A stretch of DNA of 64,000 nucleotides from positions 186,001 to 250,000 of the forward strand of contig NZ_VCRA01000005.1 in assembly GCF_005938385.1 (NCBI RefSeq), in the 5' to 3' direction. Position numbers and translations under genes: made by a program. Below, piece by piece: positions 26,083 to 35,228 of this stretch. Numbering within the stretch: the first letter of the stretch is position 1; the number at the start of each line of letters is the position of its first letter. The notes below the pieces were generated by a model, which was not told where the DNA came from, searched no databases, and worked only from the letters and a program-made list of their open reading frames with translations. The stretch comes from Paenibacillus mesophilus (GTDB taxonomy: Bacteria; Bacillota; Bacilli; Paenibacillales; NBRC-103111).

Positions 26083-27003
26083 TTACATTGCACCTACCGG
26101 CTTCGCATCCAGCGCTTCCTTCGGCACGACAATTTCTTTCACGCCGTTATAGTTCGAATAAGTGCCGTCGATATTTTGCACGAGGCGCATCTTTTGGCCT
26201 TGATTATCCATTTCCAGATCCATATTCACTTTCATGCCTTTCGGGTAGTACGTCTTCTTGTCGACTGTAAACGTATATTCCATATTTTTGATGTTCATGG
26301 CGGACATGCTTTGCGTAAGCATCTCGCCCATCGCCGGATCCTTGCCCATGCTGCTCTTGATCTCGTTCTTGATAAATTCATTGAATTTCTCGCCGTTCGC
26401 CGACAGCTTAACGTTGTAATCGCCGCCGCTCTCGGTGATGGAGAAATCGTTCGCAAACTGTTTCAGCTTCGCGAACTGCTTCGACGGATCGAGCTGTTCG
26501 TCGGATATCATGCTCATCATCTGATCCATCTGGGCTTTCGGCAGCTTCATCCATTGGCCGGTAGTCGATTCCTTCATGAAGAAGCCGTCCTTCGTCATAT
26601 ACATGTCCATTTTCATTTCCTGACCCGACATGCTCATCGACATCGCTTGCTTGAACGACATTTGCGGCTTCATGATCACATCCATGTCGATTTTGGACTG
26701 AATGTCCATCTTCGTTGCGCCCTGTTCTACATTTTGCTTTGTGTTCATCGTCATCGTGAAGCTGTCCAGCTTCGCGGCAGCCTCCATCGTTTTCGCGAAC
26801 ACGTCGGCACCGGCCAGCGGCTTCGCGGACTCGGCGGGCTTCGATGCACCGCTATCCGCTTTCCCGGCCGGTTCCGCCGCATTCGTTGCCGCAGCCGGTT
26901 TAGAGCCCGGATCTTCCGGCTTCTGGCCGCATCCCGCAAGCAGGAGCATGCCGGCAAGCAGGGCAGCCGCAGCTGTTCGTGCCAGTTTCGTACGTTTTAT
27001 CAT
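26083..27003 (-). CDS. DUF6612/LppX-like lipoprotein, 306 aa
   Basis: A surface lipoprotein with lipobox LLAGC (Cys about residue 25), an Ala/Pro/Lys-rich linker, and a ~240-residue Met-rich beta-sheet domain (SMSMSGQEMKMDMYMTKDGF, YTFTVDKKTYYPKGMKVNMD). This matches the Firmicutes DUF6612 group, relatives of the half-barrel LppX/LolA-like lipoproteins that hold hydrophobic ligands; the precise role is unknown. Start at 27003 is chosen for the GGAGGAGAG upstream; an 8-codon extension to 27027 overlaps that site. Monocistronic. Confidence 0.8.
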   Translation of the reverse strand: MIKRTKLARTAAAALLAGMLLLAGCGQKPEDPGSKPAAATNAAEPAGKADSGASKPAESAKPLAGADVFAKTMEAAAKLDSFTMTMNTKQNVEQGATKMDIQSKIDMDVIMKPQMSFKQAMSMSMSGQEMKMDMYMTKDGFFMKESTTGQWMKLPKAQMDQMMSMISDEQLDPSKQFAKLKQFANDFSITESGGDYNVKLSANGEKFNEFIKNEIKSSMGKDPAMGEMLTQSMSAMNIKNMEYTFTVDKKTYYPKGMKVNMDLEMDNQGQKMRLVQNIDGTYSNYNGVKEIVVPKEALDAKPVGAM

Positions 27004-27562
27004 ATTTCTCTCTCCTCCTATCCGCAATGGATTTTACCATATCCTTACAAGCGAACAAAAGGAACTTTAGGCCTATATCAAGAATGATCTTAGTCCGATT
27101 CCATTTGGCTATGCATACTCCCCGCAAAAATTTTAATCCCGCCGCCGTTCATGCCCGATGATCCCCTCCCGATTTGTTCCAATACAAGCCCATTATAACC
27201 TTCTTCTCTCCTCCTTTTTAACGAAATATTGAGAATTGTTTGTCATTTACAAGGATGTTAGAGACTGTCGATTAACTTCTTAGCGAAGTGAAGCGCGCCG
27301 TTCCAAGTGAAAAGATACCTTCTTTTACTCAGACAGCTTGTTTTAAACTCCTTGATTATACTGATTTAGCGGTTGGAGGTTTAAATCCAAAACTCGCCAG
27401 AAGGTATCTTTTTCACTTTCCACTCCCTATAGATCGAGTTAATCGACAGACTCTGTTAGTCCGTTGAATCGTTCAAAACTTTTCTTTCCCCCCGAATCTG
27501 TTATCATAATAAAATACATGATCGGTGCTAGAACGAATTTCTTTCAAAGGATGGAGTAAGCG
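27004..27562. other. 559-bp intergenic region holding a MITE-like element
   Basis: Between two divergently transcribed genes. The palindromic element at 27256-27458 is listed separately; the rest is AT-rich promoter-like sequence for the lipoprotein (minus) and the SNF2 gene (plus), without a clear hexamer pair and without a credible gene. Confidence 0.5.
27256..27458. mobile_element. MITE-like palindromic element with 5-bp flanking repeats
   Basis: A 193-bp core (27261-27453) has terminal inverted repeats matching at 16 of 17 positions (GAGACTGTCGATTAACT against the complement of AGTTAATCGACAGACTC) and is bounded on both sides by TGTTA, as a target duplication would be. A second inverted pair lies inside (27305-27323, AAGTGAAAAGATACCTTCT, against 27399-27418). 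It has no coding capacity, so it would be mobilised in trans. Confidence 0.65.
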
Positions 27563-30500
27563 ATGAGCAACCGGTTGACTCAGCGGGTTATCAAGCTGCT
27601 GTGCGGTGAAACCGTATATAACGAAGGAGCGGCCTGCTATGAGTCCGGTAAAGTGGCGGTCACTCATTACGATCAGGATGCTCTATTCTATGAAGCTGTC
27701 GTAAGGGATAATGGCAGCCATAAAGTATTTGTCGAAATGGATCGAAACGGGGATGTGGCAGAAGCGGATTGTACTTGTCCCGTCTATCGCGAGACCGCTT
27801 CGTATTGCAAACATATCGCCGCTTTGATGATCCATACCGAATTTGCGCACGAAGATCTGCATCTGGCGAACAGCATCATGGGTTTATTCAGCGATAAACC
27901 GCAACGTCCCAGCGGAACGAGATCCATGTTCGATACAAGAGCGCCTCTTCAAGCGGAGTTTATTTGCAGAGTATATCCATACGGCAATTGGAAATATATG
28001 TTCGGCATCGAAATGAAGGTCGGGTCGAAAAAGACATACGTCGTTCCGCACCTCCGACTATTTCTGGAAAGGATCGAACGGGGACAAGCCTTCGCATTTT
28101 CCAAGCATTTCACTTATGTTCCCGAGCTTCATCGGTTTCGAGAACAGGACGATGCGGTTATTCGGCAGCTCATCCAAGTGGTTCGCAATGAGAACTTGTA
28201 CCGCGAAGCTTCGAGCGGTTATTCCGCCTTGGCGAACCGGATGAGCGGCGATCGGATGATCGGGATTCCCCCATTCTCATGGGAATCGTTGCTCCCCGCG
28301 CTTGCCTCTGCTCCGTCCGTACAGCTGGAGTACAGCGAAGGCCTATTCGACGGGATCCGGATAGCCGACGAGCCGCTTCCGCTCCACTTCGAGTTTGACC
28401 AGGCCGAGACTGACGGCTACCGGTTGGATGTGCGGGGGTTGGACAACATCATGGTCCTGGAGTCGTACGAAATTGTTGTATCCGAAGGAAAGCTGCTGAA
28501 AGTTCCGGCCGACCGATGCAACCGTCTGCAGGAGCTGAAGCAAATGCTGGAGCGTTCCGGCCGAAATCGGATCCACATTCCGCAGGAGCAGATGGAGCCT
28601 TTTATGGAAAAGGTCGTACCCGGCCTCATGAAACTAGGCACCGTCCGCATCGCCCAGTCGGTGTCCGACCGGATCGTTCATATTCCGCTTAAGGCCAAGC
28701 TGTATTTGGACCGGGTAAAAGATCGGCTGCTGGCCGCTCTCGAATTTCAATACGGCGATATCGTCTTGAACCCGTTGGAAGGAAACGGCCGGAGGGGCGG
28801 ATCCGAGCGCATCATTATGCGGGATGGCGACAAGGAGCGGCGAATATTGGAGCTTATGGAGCGGAGTTCGTTTGCCAAGACGGAAAGCGGCTATTTCATG
28901 GAGGACGAAGACGACGAGTACGAGTTTCTGTACCATATCGTTCCCGAATTGGAGAAGCTGCTGCAGGTGTACGCCACCTCGGCCGTAAAAGCGAGAATTT
29001 ACGTCAAGCACTCCCCTCCGAACATTACGGTCGATGTCGATGAGCGAACGGACTGGCTTGAAATCCGCTTCGATATAGAAGGAATTCCGGAGTCGGAAAT
29101 CCGCAAAGTGCTGCAAACGCTCGAGGAGAAACGCAACTATTACCGGCTGCCTAACGGCGCCTTATTGCCGCTCGAAAGCGCGGAATTTCAAGAAATCGTA
29201 CGCGTCATGAACGAGCTGGGCATCCGTACTATGGAGGTCAAAGGAACGGAATTTTACTTACCCGTGGTCCGCGGAGTTCGCATGCTGGATACGGAGAGGC
29301 AGTGGCACGCCGTCAAGCTCGGCAAATCGTTCCGCCGGCTCTTGGAGCACATGCGCAACCCGGATCATCTGGATTTCCCAGTACCCGACAGTCTCGTTCC
29401 CGTGCTGCGGGATTACCAGAAATACGGGTTCCAATGGATGAAGACGATGGCTCTCTACCGGTTCGGCGGCATTCTGGCGGACGATATGGGTCTTGGCAAG
29501 ACGGTGCAAAGCATCGCATTCATCGTCTCCGTACTCCCCGAAATCAGAGAGTCGGGTATGCCGGCCGTCATCGTCGCCCCGGCTTCCCTCGTCTATAACT
29601 GGCGGAACGAGCTGGACAAATTCGCGCCGGAGCTGCGGGTCGTTATCGCGGACGGCGACAAAACGGAACGAAGCGCAGCAATAAATCATATCTCGCAGAC
29701 GGACGTTCTTATCACCTCCTACCCACTATTGCGCAGAGACATCGATCTGTATGCGAAACATTCGTTCCATACGCTCTTTCTGGACGAGGCTCAAATGTTC
29801 AAAAACTACACCACCCAGACGGCGCAGGTCGTAAAGCGGCTGAATGCCCGTCAACGATTCGCATTGACCGGAACCCCGGTTGAAAATACGCTGGGAGAGC
29901 TGTGGTCGATCTTCGATGCGGTATTCCCCGGACTGTTCCCGGACCGGAAAGCATTCAACGAGATGCCTCGGGATGTCGTGGCCAAACGGGTGCGGCCGTT
30001 TCTGCTGCGCCGGGTAAAAACCGATGTATTGAAGGAGCTGCCGGAAAAAATCGAAACGACGCAAGCGTCGGGGCTGCTTCCGGAACAGAAGAAGCTGTAC
30101 GCGGCTTATTTGGCCAAGCTTCGAAAGGAAGCATTAAAGCATCTGGACGAGGATACTTTTCACAAAAACCGCATTAAAATATTGGCGGGCTTGACCCGCC
30201 TTCGCCAGCTGTGCTGCCATCCCGCCCTGTTCGTCGAAGGCTATGCCGGAAGCTCGGCCAAATTCGAGCAGCTGCTGGAGCTTGTGGAGGAATGCAGAAA
30301 TGCGGGCCGGCGCGTGCTCGTATTCTCGCAATTTACCGGGATGCTCGGGTTGATCTCGCGCGAGCTTGGCCGGCAGGAGGTTCCGTACTTTTATTTGGAC
30401 GGCCAAACGCCCGCTTCCGAACGGGTAGAGCTGTGCAACCGATTTAACGAAGGTGAGCGCGACTTGTTCCTCATCTCCCTGAAAGCCGGCGGTACCGGAT

Positions 30501-30769
30501 TGAACCTGACCGGAGCGGACACGGTTATTTTGTACGATCTGTGGTGGAATCCCGCCGTAGAGCAGCAGGCGATGGATCGCGCGCATCGCATCGGCCAGAA
30601 GAACGTCGTGCAGGTCATCCGCCTTATTACCGAAGGCACAGTGGAGGACAAAATGTATGAGCTGCAGCAGAGGAAAAAGAATTTGATCGAAGAAGTGATC
30701 CAGCCGGGCGGGGAATCGTTATCGTCCTTGACCGAGCAGGAGCTCCGGGACATTTTGATGATCGGATGA
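27563..30769 (+). CDS. SNF2-family DNA-dependent ATPase/helicase with SWIM zinc finger, 1068 aa
   Basis: A Swi2/Snf2 superfamily 2 ATPase that probably remodels protein-DNA complexes or translocates on DNA in transcription or repair. The N-terminus has a SWIM zinc finger (C70-x-C72, C82-x-H84). A long bacterial SNF2 auxiliary region (~100-600) follows. The helicase core has motif I DDMGLGKT (~640), motif II DEAQ (~740), LTGTPVEN (motif III), and in the second lobe VFSQFTGML, SLKAGGTGLNLTGAD and DRAHRIGQ (motifs IV-VI). ATG at 27563 is preceded by AAGGATGGAG. It appears monocistronic. Confidence 0.93.
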   Translation: MSNRLTQRVIKLLCGETVYNEGAACYESGKVAVTHYDQDALFYEAVVRDNGSHKVFVEMDRNGDVAEADCTCPVYRETASYCKHIAALMIHTEFAHEDLHLANSIMGLFSDKPQRPSGTRSMFDTRAPLQAEFICRVYPYGNWKYMFGIEMKVGSKKTYVVPHLRLFLERIERGQAFAFSKHFTYVPELHRFREQDDAVIRQLIQVVRNENLYREASSGYSALANRMSGDRMIGIPPFSWESLLPALASAPSVQLEYSEGLFDGIRIADEPLPLHFEFDQAETDGYRLDVRGLDNIMVLESYEIVVSEGKLLKVPADRCNRLQELKQMLERSGRNRIHIPQEQMEPFMEKVVPGLMKLGTVRIAQSVSDRIVHIPLKAKLYLDRVKDRLLAALEFQYGDIVLNPLEGNGRRGGSERIIMRDGDKERRILELMERSSFAKTESGYFMEDEDDEYEFLYHIVPELEKLLQVYATSAVKARIYVKHSPPNITVDVDERTDWLEIRFDIEGIPESEIRKVLQTLEEKRNYYRLPNGALLPLESAEFQEIVRVMNELGIRTMEVKGTEFYLPVVRGVRMLDTERQWHAVKLGKSFRRLLEHMRNPDHLDFPVPDSLVPVLRDYQKYGFQWMKTMALYRFGGILADDMGLGKTVQSIAFIVSVLPEIRESGMPAVIVAPASLVYNWRNELDKFAPELRVVIADGDKTERSAAINHISQTDVLITSYPLLRRDIDLYAKHSFHTLFLDEAQMFKNYTTQTAQVVKRLNARQRFALTGTPVENTLGELWSIFDAVFPGLFPDRKAFNEMPRDVVAKRVRPFLLRRVKTDVLKELPEKIETTQASGLLPEQKKLYAAYLAKLRKEALKHLDEDTFHKNRIKILAGLTRLRQLCCHPALFVEGYAGSSAKFEQLLELVEECRNAGRRVLVFSQFTGMLGLISRELGRQEVPYFYLDGQTPASERVELCNRFNEGERDLFLISLKAGGTGLNLTGADTVILYDLWWNPAVEQQAMDRAHRIGQKNVVQVIRLITEGTVEDKMYELQQRKKNLIEEVIQPGGESLSSLTEQELRDILMIG

Positions 30770-30773
30770 AAGA

Positions 30774-30803
30774 AAGCCTTGGCCTGTTGTCAGGTCAAGG
30801 CTT
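30774..30803. terminator. Terminator between SNF2 and oxidoreductase genes
   Basis: Arms AAGCCTTG/CAAGGCTT with an inner CCTG/CAGG stem lie 5 bp past the SNF2 stop. The minus-strand side continues with TTTCTTTC, so it probably ends both convergent genes, the minus one better. Confidence 0.6.
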
Positions 30804-30834
30804 GTATCGTTTCATCGGCGCGGAGGGCAGCCGC

Positions 30835-31533
30835 TTATTTTCTCGCCAAGGCGTTAATATCCCTTACCTCTAGCACCGATTTATCATACCCTTTGTTCAC
30901 CGTGTTGATCATCGCGATTCCGACATCCCGCAGCGTGGAGACATAGTTTGGAAATACGGCTCTCCATAACGGATACAGCCAGGCCAAAGCATAATAATAC
31001 TTATGCGTGTTATGCAATCCTTTCGTCGGATGCACATAGCCGATTCGGAACATGTAAGCTTTGCGGAAAGGGAGCTGCAGGAGCCGGTTTTCCGTCTTCC
31101 CTTTCACCCGTGCCCACATTCTTTTGCCTTGTTCCGTGCTATCGGTTCCGGAACCGGATACATAGCAGAACACGATGCCCGGATTCAATCTGAGGAACGT
31201 CTCCGCCGCATGTAGAGTCAGCTCGTATGTCAGGCGATGATACTCATTTTCCTGCAAACCGACCGAAGACACCCCCAAGCAAAAGAAGACCGCATTGTAC
31301 CCCGTCAGCTCGTTTGCGATCGAGGCCAGATCGAAGAAATCGCGTACTAGGAGCTCCTTCAATTTCGGATGAGTGATGCCGCACGGTTTCCGGTTGATGA
31401 CGAGAACCGCCTCGACGCCCGGATGGTTCAAACATTCGTGAACGACCCCTTCGCCTACCATTCCGGTAGCGCCCGTTACGATCGCTCTGACCGCTCGCGG
31501 AGACCCTTTCCCCGCTTTGTTGGAATCGGACAT
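30835..31533 (-). CDS. NAD(P)-binding atypical short-chain dehydrogenase/epimerase, 232 aa
   Basis: A Rossmann-fold oxidoreductase with the nucleotide loop TGATGMVGEG near the N-terminus, VLVINRKP after beta-2 and FFCLGVSS after beta-4. The segment CYVSGSGTDSTEQGKRMWAR replaces the Ser/Tyr-x-x-x-Lys of classical enzymes, as in the HTATIP2/YbjT-like group. The substrate is unknown. Start at 31533 follows AAGGAGGAG; an upstream ATG at 31563 overlaps that site. It sits alone downstream of modB but on a separate transcription unit upstream-wise (minus strand, converging with SNF2). Confidence 0.8.
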   Translation of the reverse strand: MSDSNKAGKGSPRAVRAIVTGATGMVGEGVVHECLNHPGVEAVLVINRKPCGITHPKLKELLVRDFFDLASIANELTGYNAVFFCLGVSSVGLQENEYHRLTYELTLHAAETFLRLNPGIVFCYVSGSGTDSTEQGKRMWARVKGKTENRLLQLPFRKAYMFRIGYVHPTKGLHNTHKYYYALAWLYPLWRAVFPNYVSTLRDVGIAMINTVNKGYDKSVLEVRDINALARK

Positions 31534-31607
31534 ATCCACTCCTCCTTGCCGTCTTATCGGCATCCTGTAGAGTATTATTCGGGGATAATCATGTTATACC
31601 ATTTATA

Positions 31608-32276
31608 CTATCTTCTATTGGAAACCGCAAACAGCATGAGAAACGAAATCATCACGATCGCGCCGGTCCACCACCAAGCAAGCGCATGGTTGCCCGATTC
31701 GACAGCTACGTAGATCGCCGTAGGGAGCGTTTGCGTTTTACCCGGAATGTTCCCTGCAATCATAAGCGTGGCGCCGAACTCTCCCAATCCGCGGGCGAAG
31801 CCCAAAATATAGGCGGCGACGGCCGAACGCCAGGCAAGCGGCAGCGTAACCATCCTGAACACTTGCCATTCCCCCGCCCCCATTGATCTTGCCGCATCCT
31901 GGAGATCGGCGCTGATCGAAGCAAAGCCGGTTTTCATCGTCTGGTACACGAGAGGGAAGCTCACTACAACCGAAGCGATTACGGCGGCTCCCCAAGTGAA
32001 AACGACCGATTGATGGAATAAGCTGTCCATCACGTACCCGATCCAGCTTTTTTTGCCAAGCATGACGAGCAGTATGAACCCTACAACCGTCGGAGGTAGG
32101 ACGAGCGGCAGCAAGAGCAGCGTTTCCAGGAGTGTCTTCCCTCTGAAGCTGCGCCGCGACATCCCCCATGCCGATAGCCCGCCTAGTGCCAATACGAGAA
32201 GGCTGGACGCGAGAGAAACCTTCAAAGACAATACAATCGGCGATAAAAATACGTTCCAATCGATCGTATCCATCAT
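31608..32276 (-). CDS. modB: Molybdate ABC transporter permease ModB
   Basis: The 222-residue integral membrane permease has five or six membrane segments and the ModB signature ARGLGEFGATLMIAGNIPGK, which includes the coupling (EAA) loop that contacts the ATPase. ATG at 32276 overlaps the modA stop as ATGA, so the two are translationally coupled. No modC ATPase gene follows, as in the yvgL-yvgM locus of B. subtilis, so a shared ATPase from elsewhere must energise it. It imports molybdate (or tungstate) bound by ModA. Confidence 0.92.
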   Translation of the reverse strand: MMDTIDWNVFLSPIVLSLKVSLASSLLVLALGGLSAWGMSRRSFRGKTLLETLLLLPLVLPPTVVGFILLVMLGKKSWIGYVMDSLFHQSVVFTWGAAVIASVVVSFPLVYQTMKTGFASISADLQDAARSMGAGEWQVFRMVTLPLAWRSAVAAYILGFARGLGEFGATLMIAGNIPGKTQTLPTAIYVAVESGNHALAWWWTGAIVMISFLMLFAVSNRR

Positions 32277-33082
32277 TTCGGTACGGAAAAGCCGAATTTC
32301 ACGAAAACGTCAAGAGCGTCCTTCGATTGAAGATACGCGTAAAAATCGGCTGCCTCTTTATCGTGCTTAGTAGCTTTTACGATGCCGGCCGGGTACTCGA
32401 TCGGCGTATACGATTTCGGATCCGCGCTGAATGCCACCTTCACCTTTGACGAGCCGAGCGCGTCGGTTTTATAGACGAAGCCGGCCTCGGCATTGCCGGT
32501 CTCCACATAGGTTAGCACTTGGCGGACATCTTTGGCATACACGAGTTTGGGCGCGAGCCCGTCCCACAATTTGGAGTTGGACAGAGCTTCCTTCGCATAA
32601 GTGCCTGCCGGAACCGTCGCAGGTTCGCCAACAGCAAGATGCTTGATATCCGGCTTTGTCAAATCGTCCATGCTGCGGACAAGCGCCTTGCTGTCAGCCG
32701 GCACTACCGCAACCAATTCGTTGATCAGCAAGTTTTTGTTCCGGGACGGATCGATCAGCTGTTTGTCCACGAGAGCTTTCATGTTTTTCGTTGCAGCTGA
32801 GAGAAATAAGTCCGCCGGAGCTCCTTGTTCGATTTGCTGCTGCAGCGCGCCGGAAGCGCCGAAGTTATAGTTCAGCTTGACCGATTTGTTCTTGCTCTCG
32901 TACGCGGTCTTTATCTCATTCAATGCATCCGTCAGACTCGCTGCCGCCGATACGGTCAGCTCCACTCGATCGGTCTCAGCGCCCTTCCGCACTTGTTCTT
33001 GTTTTGCCGTACAGCCGCCGGCTATCAGCATGCCTATAGCCAGCATAATTACGAGATAACCGTATCCTTTACTTCTAATCAT
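32273..33082 (-). CDS. modA: Molybdate-binding lipoprotein ModA
   Basis: Lipobox IAGGC (Cys about residue 24), then the family start ELTVSAAASLTDALNEI, which carries Ser residues that bind the oxyanion, followed by NFGASGALQQQIEQGAPADLF, GEPATVPAGTYAKEAL and YPAGIVKATKH. All are conserved ModA positions. I prefer ATG 33082 because GAGGGG is 9 nt upstream; 33091 is an alternative. It is the first gene of a two-gene operon with modB and is divergent from a molybdate-type regulator across a repeat-containing promoter region. Confidence 0.93.
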   Translation of the reverse strand: MIRSKGYGYLVIMLAIGMLIAGGCTAKQEQVRKGAETDRVELTVSAAASLTDALNEIKTAYESKNKSVKLNYNFGASGALQQQIEQGAPADLFLSAATKNMKALVDKQLIDPSRNKNLLINELVAVVPADSKALVRSMDDLTKPDIKHLAVGEPATVPAGTYAKEALSNSKLWDGLAPKLVYAKDVRQVLTYVETGNAEAGFVYKTDALGSSKVKVAFSADPKSYTPIEYPAGIVKATKHDKEAADFYAYLQSKDALDVFVKFGFSVPK

Positions 33083-33110
33083 TAGATCCATCCCCTCAAC
33101 ACATCCAACT

Positions 33111-33153
33111 AACTAATTATAATTAAATATAACGAACTATAACTAATTATAAT
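33111..33153. promoter_or_regulatory. 13-bp direct repeats between modA and its regulator
   Basis: AACTAATTATAAT occurs at 33111-33123 and 33141-33153, exactly 30 bp apart, close to three helical turns. An extra AACGAACTATAAC lies between them. The position in the shared divergent promoter suggests binding sites of the regulator. Confidence 0.55.
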
Positions 33154-33246
33154 GAGTCCAACCTTTTCCGTAAACAAAATGGATTGAAAGAAATCATTTG
33201 CCGCCTTATGATGAGAAGTATAAAGATCGTACGCACGGAGGAATCC

Positions 33247-34200
33247 ATGACATCCGACATTTCCTATACGACCGAAGAAATTGCGAAACTATTGAAAATA
33301 TCCAAATTGACCGTTTACGATCTTATCAAAAAAGGGATTTTGCCCGCTTATCGCGTAGGCAAGCAAATGCGAATTGATGCGGTCGATCTGGAGACCTACA
33401 AAGCCCAAGCCAAAGGCGGTCGTCCGGCAGTATTCAATTCCGGTCCGATAGAACGCTCTGCGATGATTGGCAATCCGGTTTCCGGAACGGTTAATCGGTC
33501 CCTCGTCATAACCGGTCAGGACGTGTGCCTTGATCTATTGGCCAGGTACATCGAGAGCAACATTCCCGGCTTCAGAGCGCTTCGTTCTTATGTCGGAAGT
33601 ATGGATAGCCTGATCTCGATGTACCGCGGCGAGGCCGATATCGTCAGCACTCACTTGCTCGACGGCGATACAGGCGAGTACAATCTCCCGTTCATCCGCA
33701 AACTTCTCGTCGGCTTATCCTACATGGTTGTAAACCTGGTATCACGCACGGCGGGACTGTATGTGCGGCAAGGAAATCCGAAACGAATAACTGGTTGGAC
33801 GGACTTGAACCGCCCCGAACTGCGAATCGTCAATCGCGAACGGGGTTCCGGAGCAAGAGTACTGCTGGACGAGCAAATGCGCATGCATGGCATCCCCCGA
33901 CAGCGTATTAACGGATATGAGCATGAGGAAACAAACCACCTGAGCGTGGCCGGTAAAGTCGCATCCGGAGAAGCGGATATCGGAATCGGCGTTGAAAAAA
34001 CCGCCCAACTGGTAGGCGGAGTCGATTTTATCCCTCTTATTAACGAACGATATGATCTAGTCATGCTGAAGACTCCAGACAATCTCCAATGGATCGAACA
34101 AGTCCGACAGATCATACGATCGGAGCGGTTCCGCAACGATTTGTACCATATGCAGGGGTACGATACGAGCTTGACGGGGCAAGTTCTGCTCGAAACTTAG
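33247..34200 (+). CDS. Excisionase-type HTH regulator with periplasmic-binding-like domain (YvgK-like)
   Basis: Residues ~1-55 are an excisionase/MerR-like winged HTH (YTTEEIAKLLKISKLTVYDL, GILPAYRVGKQMRI). From ~75 the product is a type 2 periplasmic-binding fold (LVITGQDVCLDLLARYIE, GEADIVSTHLLDGDTGEYN, VNRERGSGARVLLDEQM, ASGEADIGIGVEKTAQ) like that of molybdate/molybdopterin-related sensors; B. subtilis YvgK next to yvgLM is the obvious counterpart. It should bind the oxyanion inside the cell and control modAB. ATG 33247 has GGAGG 6 nt upstream; the frame opens earlier at 33184 without an RBS. Confidence 0.85.
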   Translation: MTSDISYTTEEIAKLLKISKLTVYDLIKKGILPAYRVGKQMRIDAVDLETYKAQAKGGRPAVFNSGPIERSAMIGNPVSGTVNRSLVITGQDVCLDLLARYIESNIPGFRALRSYVGSMDSLISMYRGEADIVSTHLLDGDTGEYNLPFIRKLLVGLSYMVVNLVSRTAGLYVRQGNPKRITGWTDLNRPELRIVNRERGSGARVLLDEQMRMHGIPRQRINGYEHEETNHLSVAGKVASGEADIGIGVEKTAQLVGGVDFIPLINERYDLVMLKTPDNLQWIEQVRQIIRSERFRNDLYHMQGYDTSLTGQVLLET

Positions 34201-34264
34201 CGGGCAGCACGAAGAGGGCCGCATGGATTGCGCCCATGTTCCGTTCCCCTACAAACTACTCCAA

Positions 34265-35068
34265 TTACAGATTGACCAAGCTTGCTTTCGCTTCCAGCAC
34301 CAGCGTGTCGTACATGCCGTTTTTCCTCTTATAGGTATCTACTTCCCAAGCTTCGGACAAATCCTCCTCCAATGGATAATTAAATAAAGATTTCAAGCCG
34401 TTCCCGTACCTGACCATGATTTTCGCTTCGGCGTGCAGGAGCGGCTTCAACCTATCGATGACTTCGCTTTTGGAAGGGACAAGGGAAGCGATGACGATAT
34501 GCGTAGCTTTCTGGAGAAAGGAGCGTTCCGTCCAATGCGTCGCCGTGTACCGGATATTGCTCTCCAACCCTGCATGCTGCACCATGTGTCTTCCAAGGCA
34601 TACCGCTTCGGCATCGATATCCGAGCACAGCACTTCCGCCCCGGTTTCCAGCGCTATGGTCATGGCCGATATCGGGAACGAGCCTGCCCCGATGAACAAT
34701 ACTTTGGATTCGCGGCCGATCTGAAAGGCTTGCGTCTCCTCCTTGACTGAGGCGGCCAAATCGGCGCCATAATCGGACAGCTTTACCGGATTGCCATATG
34801 TATGGATCGATTGAAGCTTCTCCACCGTACATAGCGCTCGGGCGGTCGTTTCCCGCAGTTTGGCGCCGCACTGCTGGATTGCTTCATCGTTTCCCCATCT
34901 TCCCCATAGCCGCTCGTTGTCTTCGTTTCGTATAAAATTGCTGACTTCATTCAATTTCTCGCAAAGAAGCTCGCAGCATTCCGGATACGTCTTCGCATAC
35001 TCGGTCAGTTCCTCGATTTCAAATTGTATCGTTTTCAACGATAGCAAGAAAGCGTATTTCTCCCTCAA
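34265..35068 (-). CDS. Nicotianamine synthase-like aminobutanoyl transferase (CntL-like)
   Basis: A 267-residue SAM-binding Rossmann protein. SKVLFIGAGSFPISAMTIAL and AEVLCSDIDAEAVCLGRHM form the SAM site, and the C-terminal run AKIMVRYGNGLKSLFNYPLE plus YDTLVLEAK matches the closing part of nicotianamine synthases and of CntL, which makes the backbone of staphylopine-type metallophores by transferring aminobutyrate from SAM. The ~115-residue N-terminal helical part (IEELTEYAKTYPECCELLCE) also fits. No opine dehydrogenase (cntM) or exporter is adjacent. An ordinary methyltransferase is the alternative. Confidence 0.65.
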   Translation of the reverse strand: MREKYAFLLSLKTIQFEIEELTEYAKTYPECCELLCEKLNEVSNFIRNEDNERLWGRWGNDEAIQQCGAKLRETTARALCTVEKLQSIHTYGNPVKLSDYGADLAASVKEETQAFQIGRESKVLFIGAGSFPISAMTIALETGAEVLCSDIDAEAVCLGRHMVQHAGLESNIRYTATHWTERSFLQKATHIVIASLVPSKSEVIDRLKPLLHAEAKIMVRYGNGLKSLFNYPLEEDLSEAWEVDTYKRKNGMYDTLVLEAKASLVNL

Positions 35069-35168
35069 ACAATTCCCTCCCCCGGATTATGCGGCTATCA
35101 CTGCTATTGTATGAGTCCGGACAAAGGAGGCATACCGGTTCCAATCGATCATTAACGGCATAAATAAT

Positions 35169-35194
35169 CCCGATAGATTCTACGATCTACCGGG
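35169..35194 (-). terminator. Probable terminator of the 35229-36533 gene
   Basis: Arms CCCGATAGAT and ATCTACCGGG pair with one mismatch around a 6-nt loop, 35 nt past the stop codon, followed on the minus strand by ATTATTTAT rather than a pure T tract. Confidence 0.5.
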
Positions 35195-35228
35195 ACGTCG
35201 GACTGGTATTGGATTTTCCTTTTAAACT

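Noticed and set aside
26005..27087. Plus-strand open frame of 360 codons opposite the lipoprotein gene
   Set aside because: His/Arg-rich shadow of the Met-rich lipoprotein; no RBS and no domain.
33092..33160. Molybdenum cofactor riboswitch upstream of modA
   Set aside because: The leader is too short and AT-rich and lacks the structured motifs of that class; the repeats fit protein binding instead.
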